DNA from: JASHVB01 sp035523995
GTDB lineage: Bacteria; Pseudomonadota; Alphaproteobacteria; Acetobacterales; Acetobacteraceae
NCBI GenBank assembly: GCA_035523995.1
Contig: DATKPQ010000072.1
Coordinates: 1 to 64,000, forward strand
Reading direction: 5' to 3'
DNA: 64,000 nt
The notes beneath the pieces are model-generated. The model saw only the letters and a program-made list of their open reading frames with translations. It was not told the DNA's origin and ran no database searches. The position numbers and the translations under genes are program-made. Positions 1-10,486 of this stretch are shown here, in pieces (position 1 is the stretch's first letter; each line of letters begins with the position of its first letter).

Positions 1-2
1 GT

Positions 3-956
3 ATGGCTGGCTCGACCCCCGCATCTCCTACCGTTGACGTCGCCTCCGTGGCGATAGGCCGCGCTCCGGCGCGGCGACGGCCTGTCTCACCATGGGCAGA
101 GGCTTGGCGGCGCTTCCGCCGGCACCGATTGGCGGTAGCCAGCACCGCGCTGCTGTTGGTCATGATCCTTGCCGTCGCGTTCGGACCACTGGTTTGGCGC
201 GTGCAGATCAACGACATCGATTTTGCCGCACAGCTCAATGGGCCAAGCTGGGCGCATCCGCTAGGCACAGACGATCTTGGGCAGGATCTCCTGGCACGTA
301 TGCTGTATGGCGGACGCATCTCGCTGTCCGTCGGCTTGGCGGCGATGGTGGTTTCGGTCGTCGTGGGCACCATCGTCGGAGCGATCGCTGGCGTATCGCG
401 TGGCAGCATCGATGCGGGGCTTGTCTGGCTGGTAGACTTGTTCCTGTCGCTGCCACCGGTTCCAGTGTTGCTGGTGTTGATCTATCTCTATCGTGATGCA
501 TTGACACGATGGCTTGGCCCGGAAGTCGGTACCTTTGTCCTTATCGTGGCGGGCATTGGTGCGTTCCGTTGGATGACAGTCGCGCGACTTGTGCGAGCGC
601 AGCTTTTTGCCCTGCGAGAGAAAGAGTTTGTCGAGGCGGCGCGTGCCCTTGGCGCCTCCACCTTCCGTGTCGTGGTTCGGCACATTTTGCCGAATGCTTT
701 GGGGCCGGTGATCGTGGCCGGTACGCTCGATGTTGCGAACGCCATCATCGCGGAATCGACGCTATCATTCCTGGGACTCGGCTTCCCTCCGGATATCCCC
801 ACCTGGGGCCGTATCCTGTTCGATGCGAAGGACCAACTGGATGTGGCGCCGCATTGGGCTCTGTTCGCTGGCGGCGCGATCTTTATCACGGTGCTGGCAA
901 TCAACTTCATCGGCGACGGGTTGCGCGATGCGCTCGACCCGCGTCGCGTCATTTGA
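3..956 (+). CDS. Oligopeptide/dipeptide ABC transporter permease, DppC/OppC type
   Basis: Inner-membrane permease subunit of a peptide-type ABC importer. A basic N-terminus of about 40 residues is followed by a first membrane helix (about 43-65) and the BPD_transp_1 core. The EAA loop that contacts the ATPase is visible near residues 211-239 (EAARALGAS...HILPNALGP). The 317 residues are near normal for DppC. The ATG is at base 3, so the ribosome site and any partner DppB gene lie outside the window, and a slightly longer N-terminus cannot be excluded. It ends 3 bp before the next ATPase gene, so it is clearly in one operon with the two ATPases. The substrate cannot be read from sequence. Confidence 0.9.
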   Translation: MAGSTPASPTVDVASVAIGRAPARRRPVSPWAEAWRRFRRHRLAVASTALLLVMILAVAFGPLVWRVQINDIDFAAQLNGPSWAHPLGTDDLGQDLLARMLYGGRISLSVGLAAMVVSVVVGTIVGAIAGVSRGSIDAGLVWLVDLFLSLPPVPVLLVLIYLYRDALTRWLGPEVGTFVLIVAGIGAFRWMTVARLVRAQLFALREKEFVEAARALGASTFRVVVRHILPNALGPVIVAGTLDVANAIIAESTLSFLGLGFPPDIPTWGRILFDAKDQLDVAPHWALFAGGAIFITVLAINFIGDGLRDALDPRRVI

Positions 957-959
957 TGC

Positions 960-1957
<998 letters not shown>

Positions 1958-1961
<4 letters not shown>

Positions 1962-2950
1962 GCTCCTCTCCCGCCCCGCCTTTGCTTGACGTGCGCGGCC
2001 TCCGTATGCACTTCCCCGTCACCGAAGGCATCGTCTCCCGCCGCACGATCGGCGAAGTGAAGGCGGTGGACGGCATCGATTTCACCATGCAGCGCGGCGA
2101 AACGCTGGGTCTGGTGGGCGAAAGCGGCTGCGGCAAGACCACGACCGGCCGCTGCATCCTGCGCCTGGAACGCCCGACCGCGGGTGCCATCATCTACGAC
2201 GGCATCGACATCGCCGCGCTGGAGCAAAAGCACCTGCGCCCGCTGCGTCGGCGCATCCAGGTCGTGTTCCAAGATCCGTACAGCTCGCTGAATCCGCGCA
2301 TGAAAGTCGGCGAGATCATCGGCGAGCCGATGAAGGTGCACGGCATCGAACCCAGCGCCGCGAAACGGACCGCAAGGGTACGCGAACTGCTGCACGTCTG
2401 CGGCCTGAACCCGCGTTTCGCCGATCGCTATCCCCACGAGATGTCCGGCGGCCAGCGCCAACGCGTCGGCATTGCCCGCGCGCTCGCGCTGGAACCCGAG
2501 TTCATTGTCTGCGATGAGGCGGTATCCGCCCTCGACGTCTCGATCCAGGCGCAGGTCATCAACTTGCTCGAGGACCTGCGCGCGCAATTCCACCTCACCT
2601 ATCTGTTCATTGCCCACGACCTGTCCGTCGTGCGCCACATCTGCCACCGCGTGGCAGTGATGTATCTCGGCCGCATCGTCGAACTTGCTGACGCCGATGA
2701 ACTATTCTCCAACCCGCTGCACCCGTACACGCAGGCATTGCTCGCCGCCGTGCCGGTGCCCGATCCGGCGTTTGAATCGGCCCGCAATTTCCGTCCGGTA
2801 CAAGGCGAGGTGCCGAGTCCGATCAATCCGCCCTCGGGTTGCGTGTTCCATCCGCGCTGTCCGATCTCGGTAACGGCTTGCCGCAGTGCGCGCCCGGACA
2901 CGCATGCGCTGCGGCCGGGACATTTCGTCGCGTGCACGGAGGCGGGATGA
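1958..2950 (+). CDS. Peptide ABC transporter ATP-binding protein, DppF/OppF type
   Basis: Second ATPase of the peptide importer, partner of the preceding OppD-type protein. Walker A GESGCGKTT is near 54-62, the Q-loop FQDPYSSLNPR near 104-114, the signature MSGGQRQRVGIARAL near 162-176, followed by Walker B with DEAVSALD (DEPVSALD is commoner). The C-terminal oligo_HPY segment has the CVFHPRCP motif. The frame is open from 1820, but the ATG at 1958 is preferred: it overlaps the upstream stop as ATGA and starts the conserved domain at the right place, giving 330 residues. A REP-like palindrome follows before the SBP gene. Confidence 0.94.
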
Positions 2951-2964
2951 TCGGTCTCTTTCCC

Positions 2965-3076
2965 ATGTCATTGCGAGGAGCGCGGCGGCGAAGCAACCCC
3001 GGTCACGTGACCGACGAACCGTCTGGGCACAATTGCGAACGACGTTGCTTCGTCGCTCCGCTTCTCGCAATGGCAT
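2965..3076. repeat. REP-like inverted repeat, copy A
   Basis: The left arm starts atgtcattgcgaggagcg and runs into a gcgaagcaac block. The right arm is its imperfect complement (gttgcttcgtcgctccg then tctcgcaatggcat), separated by about 45 bp. The same arms recur at 15739-15835, 48651-48697 and 52161-52380. It lies in the spacer between the ATPase and SBP genes of the peptide transporter. Confidence 0.85.
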
Positions 3077-3118
3077 GTTGAGCCGAATGACACAAAATAC
3101 AGGGGGAGGCAAAACAAG

Positions 3119-4735
3119 ATGCGATCACTGAAATTGGCATTGGGCGCCTTATTTGCCGCCGTGCTCGCATTGGCTCTACCGGCGCGAGCCGAAGAGCAGC
3201 CGCGATACGGCGGCACGCTCACCTACATGATCCCCGCCGATGCGCCGCCCAGCCTGGATCTGCACCGGGAAGCGACCTACGCGCTGGTGCATGCCGTGGC
3301 TCCGTTCTACAGCGTGCTGATGCGCGTCAATCCGGACAACCCGGCTGACACCACGAAATTCGTCTGCGACCTGTGCGCCTCGATCCCAACGCCCACCGAC
3401 GGCGGCACGACCTACACGTTCAAGATCATAACCGGGGTAACGTTTCACGACGGTTCGCCGCTGACAGCCGCCGATGTCGCCACGAGCTGGCACGAAATCA
3501 TCTTCCCGCGCCCCGGCGTGCTGAGCGCGCGGGCGAATTGGTACGAGGTGGTGAAGTCGGTTGAGGCCCCGGACGCAACCACCGTCGTGTTCAGGCTGAA
3601 ATACCCGACCACTACCTTCCTGCCATCGCTGGCGGACCCTTATGCCGCCATCTACCCCAAGGCGATTCTCGACAAGGACCCGCACTGGTTCGAACAACAT
3701 GTTCTGGGTTCCGGTCCATTCAAGTTCGTCAGCTATGACATCGGCCAGGAAATCAAGGGTGTGAAGAACCCAGATTACTACCACAAGGGACTTCCGTACC
3801 TGGATGGGTTCGTCGGCATCTTTGCCGAGAAACAGGCGGTACGCGTGGATGCGATTCGTGCCGGCCGCGCCGCGATGGAGTTCCGCGGCCTGCCGCCGGC
3901 GGCGATCAACGACCTGAAGCGCTCGCTCGGCGACAAGCTTAACGTGCAGTACAGCGACTGGAACTGCGGCAACCTGATAACGCCGAACTCCAGGCGCAAG
4001 CCGTTCGACGACGTGCGCGTGCGCAAGGCACTCCTTCTTGCGGTTGACCAGTGGCATGGCGCGCTCGCTCTGTCGAAGATTGCCAACGTGAAGACGGTCG
4101 GCGGCATCGCATTCCCCGGCTCGCCTCTCGCCGCCACCAAGGCGGAATTAGAGCAGATGGCGGGATTCTGGCCGGATATCGAGAAATCCCGGGCGGAAGC
4201 GCGGCGCCTGCTGCAGGAAGCGGGACAGGAACACCTGCATTTCGAATTGCTCAACCGCAACGTCGATCAGCCCTACAAGTACGTGGGGACATGGCTGATC
4301 GACCAGTGGAGCAAGATCGGCGTCACCGCGACACAGAAAGTGGTACCGACCGGCCCCTGGTTCCAACTGATGCGCACTGGGAATTTCGACGTGGTGGTAG
4401 AGGCCAACTGCAACAGCGTCGTGAACCCGGTGCTGGATACGCAGAAATACCTGCCGCACGACGTGTTCGTGGAGAACTACGGCGGCTACTCCGATCCGGT
4501 CGAGGTGGATATCTACAACAAGATGCTGCGCGCGACCGATCCAATCGTCGTGCGGCAGTTGATGCGCCAGTACGAGACCCGGATCGTAAACGACCAGGCG
4601 CATGAGTTCCCGATGCTGTGGTGGTACCGCGCGATTCCGGAACGCAGCTACGTGCACGGCTGGAAGATCGGCCCAAGCCACTACATCAACCAGGATTTGT
4701 CGAATATCTGGCTGGACAATACAGCAACGGAGTAG
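3119..4735 (+). CDS. Peptide ABC transporter substrate-binding protein (SBP family 5)
   Basis: Periplasmic binding protein that would deliver peptide-like or other solutes to the adjacent permeases. The N-terminus is a signal peptide (basic MRSLK, a hydrophobic stretch, ALPARA then EE, cleavage near residue 24). The mature protein starts with the family-typical YGGTLTY, followed by the SBP_bac_5 fold over 538 residues, a normal length. No lipobox Cys is present, so it should be soluble in the periplasm. A strong ribosome site (gggggagg) lies 10-15 bp upstream. It is separated from the ATPases by the REP-like element and followed by its own DppB/DppC pair. Confidence 0.93.
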   Translation: MRSLKLALGALFAAVLALALPARAEEQPRYGGTLTYMIPADAPPSLDLHREATYALVHAVAPFYSVLMRVNPDNPADTTKFVCDLCASIPTPTDGGTTYTFKIITGVTFHDGSPLTAADVATSWHEIIFPRPGVLSARANWYEVVKSVEAPDATTVVFRLKYPTTTFLPSLADPYAAIYPKAILDKDPHWFEQHVLGSGPFKFVSYDIGQEIKGVKNPDYYHKGLPYLDGFVGIFAEKQAVRVDAIRAGRAAMEFRGLPPAAINDLKRSLGDKLNVQYSDWNCGNLITPNSRRKPFDDVRVRKALLLAVDQWHGALALSKIANVKTVGGIAFPGSPLAATKAELEQMAGFWPDIEKSRAEARRLLQEAGQEHLHFELLNRNVDQPYKYVGTWLIDQWSKIGVTATQKVVPTGPWFQLMRTGNFDVVVEANCNSVVNPVLDTQKYLPHDVFVENYGGYSDPVEVDIYNKMLRATDPIVVRQLMRQYETRIVNDQAHEFPMLWWYRAIPERSYVHGWKIGPSHYINQDLSNIWLDNTATE

Positions 4736-4783
4736 GCGTCGAAAGCGTCCCTGACATTAGGGGGTGGGGAAAGGTCTTGAACA

Positions 4784-5755
<972 letters not shown>

Positions 5756-5770
5756 GCAGGAGACCGTATT

Positions 5771-6679
5771 ATGTCCATCACGCTGCCGCGCGACGCGACG
5801 ATCCCGGTTCCTTCAGACGAAGCCGTCACCGCCAATTCCTGGCTGCGGCTGACACTGGATTTCTGCCGGCGCCAGCCATTCGGCGCGTTCGGCATGCTGC
5901 TGGTGCTGATCATGGCGGTTACCGGCCTCTCCGCCGACTGGATCGCGCCGTACAGCCCCACGGCCAACGACTTCGAGGCGATGACCGAGGCGCCCAGTTG
6001 GGCCCATTGGCTCGGCACCGACCAGTTCGGTCGCGACATGCTCTCGCGCATCATCTTCGGCGCTCGCACCGCATTGGTCGTCGGCCTGACCTCGTCCTTC
6101 GTAGGCGGCATCGCGGGCCTGGTGCTCGGCGTCGCCAGCGCCTATTTCGGCGGCCACATCGACAATGTGTTCCAGCGCGTGTGTGACGTGATGATGGCGT
6201 TCCCGCTAATCATCATGGCATTGGCCGTGGTGTCGATCTTCGGCACCGGCGTGCAGAACGTGATAGTGGCCATCACCATTCCACTGATCCCGCGCTGCGC
6301 CCGCGTGGTGCGTTCATCAGCGCTGGCGATCCGCGAAGTGGCCTATGTCGATGCCGCGCGCGCCTGCGGTTATGGCCACACGCGCATCATCCTGCGCCAC
6401 ATGGTGCCGAACGTGATGGCTCCGTTCCTGATCATGCTGACGGCATTCGTTGGCCAAGCGATCCTGGCGGAAGCATCGTTGTCCTACCTGGGCCTGGGCG
6501 TGCAGGAACCGGTACCCGCCTGGGGCCTGATGCTGCAAGGCGGCGCCGAGGAATACGCCACCACTGCGCCGTGGATCGCGGTGTTCCCGGGCCTGGCGAT
6601 CATGGTGACGGTCTTCGGCTTCAGCATCTTTGGCGACGCGTTACGCGACGCGTTGGACCCAAAGCTGCGGAACCGGTAA
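5771..6679 (+). CDS. Peptide ABC transporter permease, DppC/OppC type (second copy)
   Basis: Second inner-membrane permease of the SBP-linked transporter, partner of the preceding DppB-type protein. The N-terminal OppC_N region (first helix about 37-56) is followed by the GTDQFGRDMLSRIIFGART segment diagnostic of DppC. The EAA loop AYVDAARACGYGHTRIILRH precedes a C-terminal helix and DALDPKLRNR. It has 302 residues. It is a paralogue of the first permease of the window (same architecture, moderate identity), so this locus encodes two DppC proteins. An aggag-like ribosome site lies in the 15-bp gap. Confidence 0.93.
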   Translation: MSITLPRDATIPVPSDEAVTANSWLRLTLDFCRRQPFGAFGMLLVLIMAVTGLSADWIAPYSPTANDFEAMTEAPSWAHWLGTDQFGRDMLSRIIFGARTALVVGLTSSFVGGIAGLVLGVASAYFGGHIDNVFQRVCDVMMAFPLIIMALAVVSIFGTGVQNVIVAITIPLIPRCARVVRSSALAIREVAYVDAARACGYGHTRIILRHMVPNVMAPFLIMLTAFVGQAILAEASLSYLGLGVQEPVPAWGLMLQGGAEEYATTAPWIAVFPGLAIMVTVFGFSIFGDALRDALDPKLRNR

Positions 6680-6687
6680 ATTGTGGA

Positions 6688-6707
6688 TCCACGTCATGAC
6701 ACGTGGA
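6688..6707. terminator. Possible bidirectional terminator hairpin
   Basis: Perfect 7-bp stem tccacgt/acgtgga with a 6-nt loop, in the 35-bp gap between convergent genes. No strong T-run is present, so termination activity is an inference from position and symmetry. Confidence 0.4.
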
Positions 6708-6714
6708 CGGGCCG

Positions 6715-7491
6715 TTATCGCTTCACGACCAATCCCTGGCCCGTCGGCAGTTCCAGCACGCTCAAGCCATATGCCTGCATGAACGTGTCGGCCATGTCTT
6801 TCTGTGCGCGGTAGCCGGTCCAACCATAGTCATCGAAAATGATCAGGCCGCCTGGCGATACGCGCTCGAACAAGACGTCCAGTGCGCCATGCTCCGCCTC
6901 GGCGTTATTCATGTCGATGTGGAGGAAGGCGACGCGGTCCGGGGAGGCATGGGCCAGAACGCCCGGCACTTTGCCTTGCGTGACGATGACATTGTCCCAC
7001 GCATGGAACCGCGCGCGGACCTGATCGGCCAGCGCCGGACCGTGGTCCGACAATCGATGGCCCTCGCCCGGGCCTCCTGAGGGATCGAACAGATCGTAGA
7101 GCCAGAAGCGGCGGTTACGTAGGCCGGACATGAAATGCATAAGCACCTCGGCGGAGAACCCGCGATAGCTTCCGCATTCCACGAAATCTCCCGGCAGCGA
7201 TGCGACGCTGTCCGCGGCCCAGCACAGCGTATGGGTGCGCCAGGCGATGGAACGCTCGGCCGGCGTCGGGCGTGAGCCGAGCACGGCGGTGACGAAGCGC
7301 TGGTCGGTGAGGAAGCCACGGGTGTGGCCGAAGGTGATCAGGTTGTCGGAGATGAACCAGGGGCCAAGCGGGTGGCCCACATTTTCCTGGTCTGCCAGCG
7401 TCTGCACTGCCGTAAACGCGGGCGAGCCCTCGGGGAGGCCGTAGAACAGACTGGGAACCAGCAGGCCGGCTCGCGTTTGGGGATCGGACAT
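6715..7491 (-). CDS. TylF/macrocin-O-methyltransferase-like SAM-dependent methyltransferase
   Basis: Predicted class I SAM-dependent methyltransferase of the TylF/MycF-like group. The SAM-binding region is GDFVECGSYRGFSAEVL near 101-117. A second strand is FLHIDMNNAEAE near 189-200, and the metal-binding FDDYGW near 219-224 matches the acidic metal site of this family. An ATG at 7503 is also possible, but the ATG at 7491 is chosen because a ggag lies 7 nt upstream of it. That gives 258 residues. It converges with the peptide transporter and lies downstream of the dihydroorotate-dehydrogenase-like gene on the same strand. The natural acceptor is unknown; small-molecule hydroxyls or sugars are the family's usual targets. 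Confidence 0.75.
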   Translation of the reverse strand: MSDPQTRAGLLVPSLFYGLPEGSPAFTAVQTLADQENVGHPLGPWFISDNLITFGHTRGFLTDQRFVTAVLGSRPTPAERSIAWRTHTLCWAADSVASLPGDFVECGSYRGFSAEVLMHFMSGLRNRRFWLYDLFDPSGGPGEGHRLSDHGPALADQVRARFHAWDNVIVTQGKVPGVLAHASPDRVAFLHIDMNNAEAEHGALDVLFERVSPGGLIIFDDYGWTGYRAQKDMADTFMQAYGLSVLELPTGQGLVVKR

Positions 7492-7578
7492 GGGCTGCTC
7501 CATCTGCGGTGGGGTGCAGCCTGATGCAGAGATATGAACAAGCCCTGAATGAACCGCGGCTCGTTTGCGGGCGGTGGT

Positions 7579-8592
7579 TCAGTGACGCAGGTAGGGGCCA
7601 CGGTAGCCTGAGAGAGTGCGGATGTAGTGGCTGCGGGTGTCCGCCTCGGCCTGTGCCTCGGGGTGGGAGGGGCGCATCAGGCTCCTGATGGTGCCGAGGG
7701 AGGTGAAGCCACGGGCATCCATCCATTGCTCCAGGCTGGCGGTCAGCGTGCGCAAATAGGCGGGGCCGTGGCGCAGCAAGGCCGAGGCGGTCATGACTGC
7801 GTCGGCGCCGCAGAGCAAGTATTTGATAACCTCGGCAACGGTTTCGACGCCGGTGCCGGCGGCGAGCGACGCATGGCGCAAGTGTCCGGCGAGGCGCGAG
7901 AGCCAGAGCAGGACCAGGCGGATTTCGCCGGCATCGCTGAGGGCGAGATCGTCGGTCCAGCGCAGGCGGTCGATGTCGATGTCCGGCTGATAGAGGCGGT
8001 TGAACAGCACCAGGGCGTCGGCGCCGGCTTCGTCGAGTTGGTGTGCGAGCGCGCCGAAAGCGGAGAAGTAGGGATGGAGTTTCACCGCAATGGGGATGCG
8101 GATGCGCTCGCGTACGGCGCGCAGCAGGGCGACGGTGTCGCTTTCCACGCTGCCGCCGGTCGCGGCCGGATCGGTGGCGATGCGGTAGATGTTGAGTTCC
8201 AGGCCTGATGCGCCGGCTTGCTCGATCAGTTGTGCGTAGTCGAGCCAGCTGGCTTCTGTGGTGCCGTTCAGGCTGGCGATGATCGGGACAGCGACGGCGC
8301 GGCGCGCCCGGGCAATCAGGTCCAGGTAGCCTTGTGGGCCGGCGTTGTAGCGCATGACGGTGGGGAAGTACGAACTGGCTTCCGGATTGCTGTCGGTGCC
8401 GACATCGGTCAGCAATTCGATCAGGCGTTCTTCCTCGCGGATCTGCTCTTCGAACAAGGACGGCAGGACGATGGCGCCGGCGCCGGAATCTTCCATTTCG
8501 CGGATGGCACCGATGTTGCCGCTCAACGGCGACGCCGAGGCGATCAGCGGGTTGCGCAGCGTCAGGCCGAGGTAATTGGTGGAGAGGTCCAT
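7579..8592 (-). CDS. Dihydroorotate dehydrogenase-like flavoprotein
   Basis: A TIM-barrel FMN protein resembling class 1 dihydroorotate dehydrogenases. Family features are the N-terminal YLGLTLRNPLIASASPLSG, the barrel strand PIIASLNGTT, the FMN-site region IPIAVKLHPYFS and the late phosphate-binding segment LAAGTGVETVAEVIKYLLCG. The length is 337 residues. This group is usually annotated as dihydroorotate dehydrogenase-like rather than true PyrD; no other pyrimidine gene is nearby, so a biosynthetic PyrD role is not supported. The start has a strong aggaggg ribosome site. It is 24 bp from the cyclase-family gene upstream and probably cotranscribed with it. The substrate is unknown. Confidence 0.78.
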   Translation of the reverse strand: MDLSTNYLGLTLRNPLIASASPLSGNIGAIREMEDSGAGAIVLPSLFEEQIREEERLIELLTDVGTDSNPEASSYFPTVMRYNAGPQGYLDLIARARRAVAVPIIASLNGTTEASWLDYAQLIEQAGASGLELNIYRIATDPAATGGSVESDTVALLRAVRERIRIPIAVKLHPYFSAFGALAHQLDEAGADALVLFNRLYQPDIDIDRLRWTDDLALSDAGEIRLVLLWLSRLAGHLRHASLAAGTGVETVAEVIKYLLCGADAVMTASALLRHGPAYLRTLTASLEQWMDARGFTSLGTIRSLMRPSHPEAQAEADTRSHYIRTLSGYRGPYLRH

Positions 8593-8616
8593 CGCGCCCT
8601 CCTGTGGGGTGGGGTG

Positions 8617-9405
8617 TCAGTCGGGCAGGATTGCCACTGCCCGCGTCCAGCCGGCCGAGGCGCGGTGGACCTTCACGGGGAAGCAGACGACTTCAAACCC
8701 GTCCGCGGGGAGTTGTTCCAGATCGTGCAGCTTTTCGAGGTGGGAGTAGCCGATCTCGCGGCCGGCGCGGTGGCCTTCCCAGATCAGACCGGGATCACCG
8801 GTCTCGGCGACGCGCTGGCGGGTGAAGGAGAAGGGCGCGTCCCAGCTCCAGGCGTCGGTGCCGGTGACGCGCACGCCGCGTTCCAGCAGCCATAGTGTAG
8901 CCGCCTTGCCCATGCCGCAGCCGGAATCGACGTAGTCGTCCTGGCCGTATTTGGCGCCGGCCGCGGTGTTGACGACGACGATCTCCAGCGGGCGCAGTGT
9001 GTGGTTGATGCGTTTCAGCTCGGCTTCAACGTCGGCTGGGGTGGCGACGTAGCCGTTGGGGAAGTGGCGGAAATCGAGTTTTACTCCCGGCTGAAAACAC
9101 CATTCCAGGGGGACTTCGTCGATGCGCCAGGAGGGTTCACCCCCTGGTTTGATCGCGTGGTTCATGGTGGAGAAGAAATGATAAGGCGCGTCGAGATGCG
9201 TGCCGTTGTGCGTGCTGATCGCGACTTGTTCGACGGCGGCGTATTCGCCGTCGGGGAGCTGGTCGACGCGGACGCCCATGTACTCGGCCATCTGCGGGGC
9301 GGTGGCGTGGTGGTCCAGGTACTTGATCTGCGGGAGCATGTGCGGCGGGTCGCTTTTGATGCCGGATTTCAGGGGGGAGGATATGTCGATCAGGCGTCGG
9401 GGCAT
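8617..9405 (-). CDS. Cyclase family protein (kynurenine-formamidase-like metal hydrolase)
   Basis: Member of the cyclase/KynB-like family (PF04199), metal-dependent hydrolases acting on amide, formamide or lactone substrates. The signature metal-binding motif HNGTHLDAPYHF is near residues 66-77. Further conserved parts are the central VVVNTAAG region and the later GTDAWSWDAPF. The 262 residues are normal. The start has an aaggac ribosome site. It lies between the dioxygenase and the dihydroorotate-dehydrogenase-like gene on the same strand, with a strong hairpin separating it from the dioxygenase gene. The context suggests a catabolic hydrolase, but kynurenine formamidase activity is not specifically supported: no other kynurenine genes are present. 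Confidence 0.82.
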   Translation of the reverse strand: MPRRLIDISSPLKSGIKSDPPHMLPQIKYLDHHATAPQMAEYMGVRVDQLPDGEYAAVEQVAISTHNGTHLDAPYHFFSTMNHAIKPGGEPSWRIDEVPLEWCFQPGVKLDFRHFPNGYVATPADVEAELKRINHTLRPLEIVVVNTAAGAKYGQDDYVDSGCGMGKAATLWLLERGVRVTGTDAWSWDAPFSFTRQRVAETGDPGLIWEGHRAGREIGYSHLEKLHDLEQLPADGFEVVCFPVKVHRASAGWTRAVAILPD

Positions 9406-9431
9406 TGGGGCGTCCTTATCGTCTAACCACC

Positions 9432-9462
9432 CCTACGCGCGCGCTATTCTCGCGCGCGTAGG
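9432..9462 (-). terminator. Strong hairpin terminator after the dioxygenase gene
   Basis: Perfect 12-bp GC-rich stem (arms 9432-9443 and 9451-9462, core ctacgcgcgcg) with a 7-nt loop, 9 nt past the dioxygenase stop. The minus-strand downstream sequence has no long T-run. Confidence 0.65.
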
Positions 9463-9470
9463 AGAGTTTA

Positions 9471-10367
9471 TTAGGCGGCCATCAGCTTGCTGGGGTCGGC
9501 ACCCACACGTCCCGTCTCTCCGGGCGCCGCCTTTGCCAGACGAAAATCGTAGTGCACCGCGCGCATCCCCGGCACCGGCGAGTTCGGATCATCCTTCGCT
9601 GCCACCACCAGCGAACCCGATACCCCGAACACCGTATCCGAATCGATGTGTACGTCGTCGCCGAAGTACAAAGCGGTGACCAGCTCCCGATAGCCCTCGC
9701 CGCCGATCAGGAAATGGATGTGCGACGGCCGGAAGCCGTGGCGGTTCTGTGCCCGCACCAGTGCACCTACTGGACCGTCCATGGGAATCGAATACCCCAG
9801 CGGACGCACCGTCTTGAACCAATACCGACCCTGCGCATCGGTGCGGAAATTGGCACGTAGATCCGTCCCCTCCAGCCCATGCGTCTGCAGGTCGTACAAG
9901 CCATGCTCACTGGTTTGCCAAATCTGGATCAGCGCATTCGGCACCGGCGCACCGTCATTTCCGGTGACGACTCCATAGACCGCGATCACCTCCGCCGACG
10001 GGTTCGCTGCAATGCACGACCCCAGCGGCATCTCCGGTGCATCCTCGCGATAGAACGGCCCCAGCAGGCTGCTCTGCGACCCGAGTTCCCGCGCCTTCTT
10101 GTCGTGTAGCGCGTTCACCACCGCGCTGAAGCCCAGCACGTCAGAGAGCAGAATGAACTCCTGCCGGACCGGCGTGCAGGCCTGGCCGACCGAGGTGAGG
10201 AATTGGATCGCTTGCAGCCATTCCTCGGGCGTCAGGTCCACCTCGCGGGCGAAGGCGTGTGCATGGCGCACCGCAGCATCGACGATTTGCTTCAGGCGCG
10301 GATTCGGCGTGCCCGCGATCTGGGCGAGGGTGGCATCGGTGGCCGTGTTTTCGTCGAGGTTGATCAT
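9471..10367 (-). CDS. Intradiol ring-cleavage dioxygenase (hydroxyquinol/catechol 1,2-dioxygenase type)
   Basis: Cleaves a catechol-type ring between its two hydroxyls using non-haem Fe(III). The N-terminal dioxygenase_N helical domain (about 20-105) leads to LLGPFYREDAPEMPLG and then the beta-sandwich catalytic domain. The four expected iron ligands can be placed: Tyr158 (HGLYDLQ), Tyr192 (PLGYSIP), His216 and His218 (PSHIHFL). An upstream in-frame start at 10433 exists, but the ATG at 10367 has an aaggga ribosome site 8 nt before it and gives 298 residues, the family norm. It is divergent from the LivK-type SBP genes (about 120 bp apart), which probably shares a regulatory region. Hydroxyquinol, catechol and chlorocatechol cannot be separated by eye. 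Confidence 0.88.
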   Translation of the reverse strand: MINLDENTATDATLAQIAGTPNPRLKQIVDAAVRHAHAFAREVDLTPEEWLQAIQFLTSVGQACTPVRQEFILLSDVLGFSAVVNALHDKKARELGSQSSLLGPFYREDAPEMPLGSCIAANPSAEVIAVYGVVTGNDGAPVPNALIQIWQTSEHGLYDLQTHGLEGTDLRANFRTDAQGRYWFKTVRPLGYSIPMDGPVGALVRAQNRHGFRPSHIHFLIGGEGYRELVTALYFGDDVHIDSDTVFGVSGSLVVAAKDDPNSPVPGMRAVHYDFRLAKAAPGETGRVGADPSKLMAA

Positions 10368-10486
10368 GGGGCGTTCCCTTGGGATACTGTACGGCCCAAC
10401 ATACGCTGGAATCCCACTCCCGCGAAGCGCCATATCCAGCTACAGTCCGCTCTGCCAGGGGGCATAAAAACAGGGAGACTGAAAAG

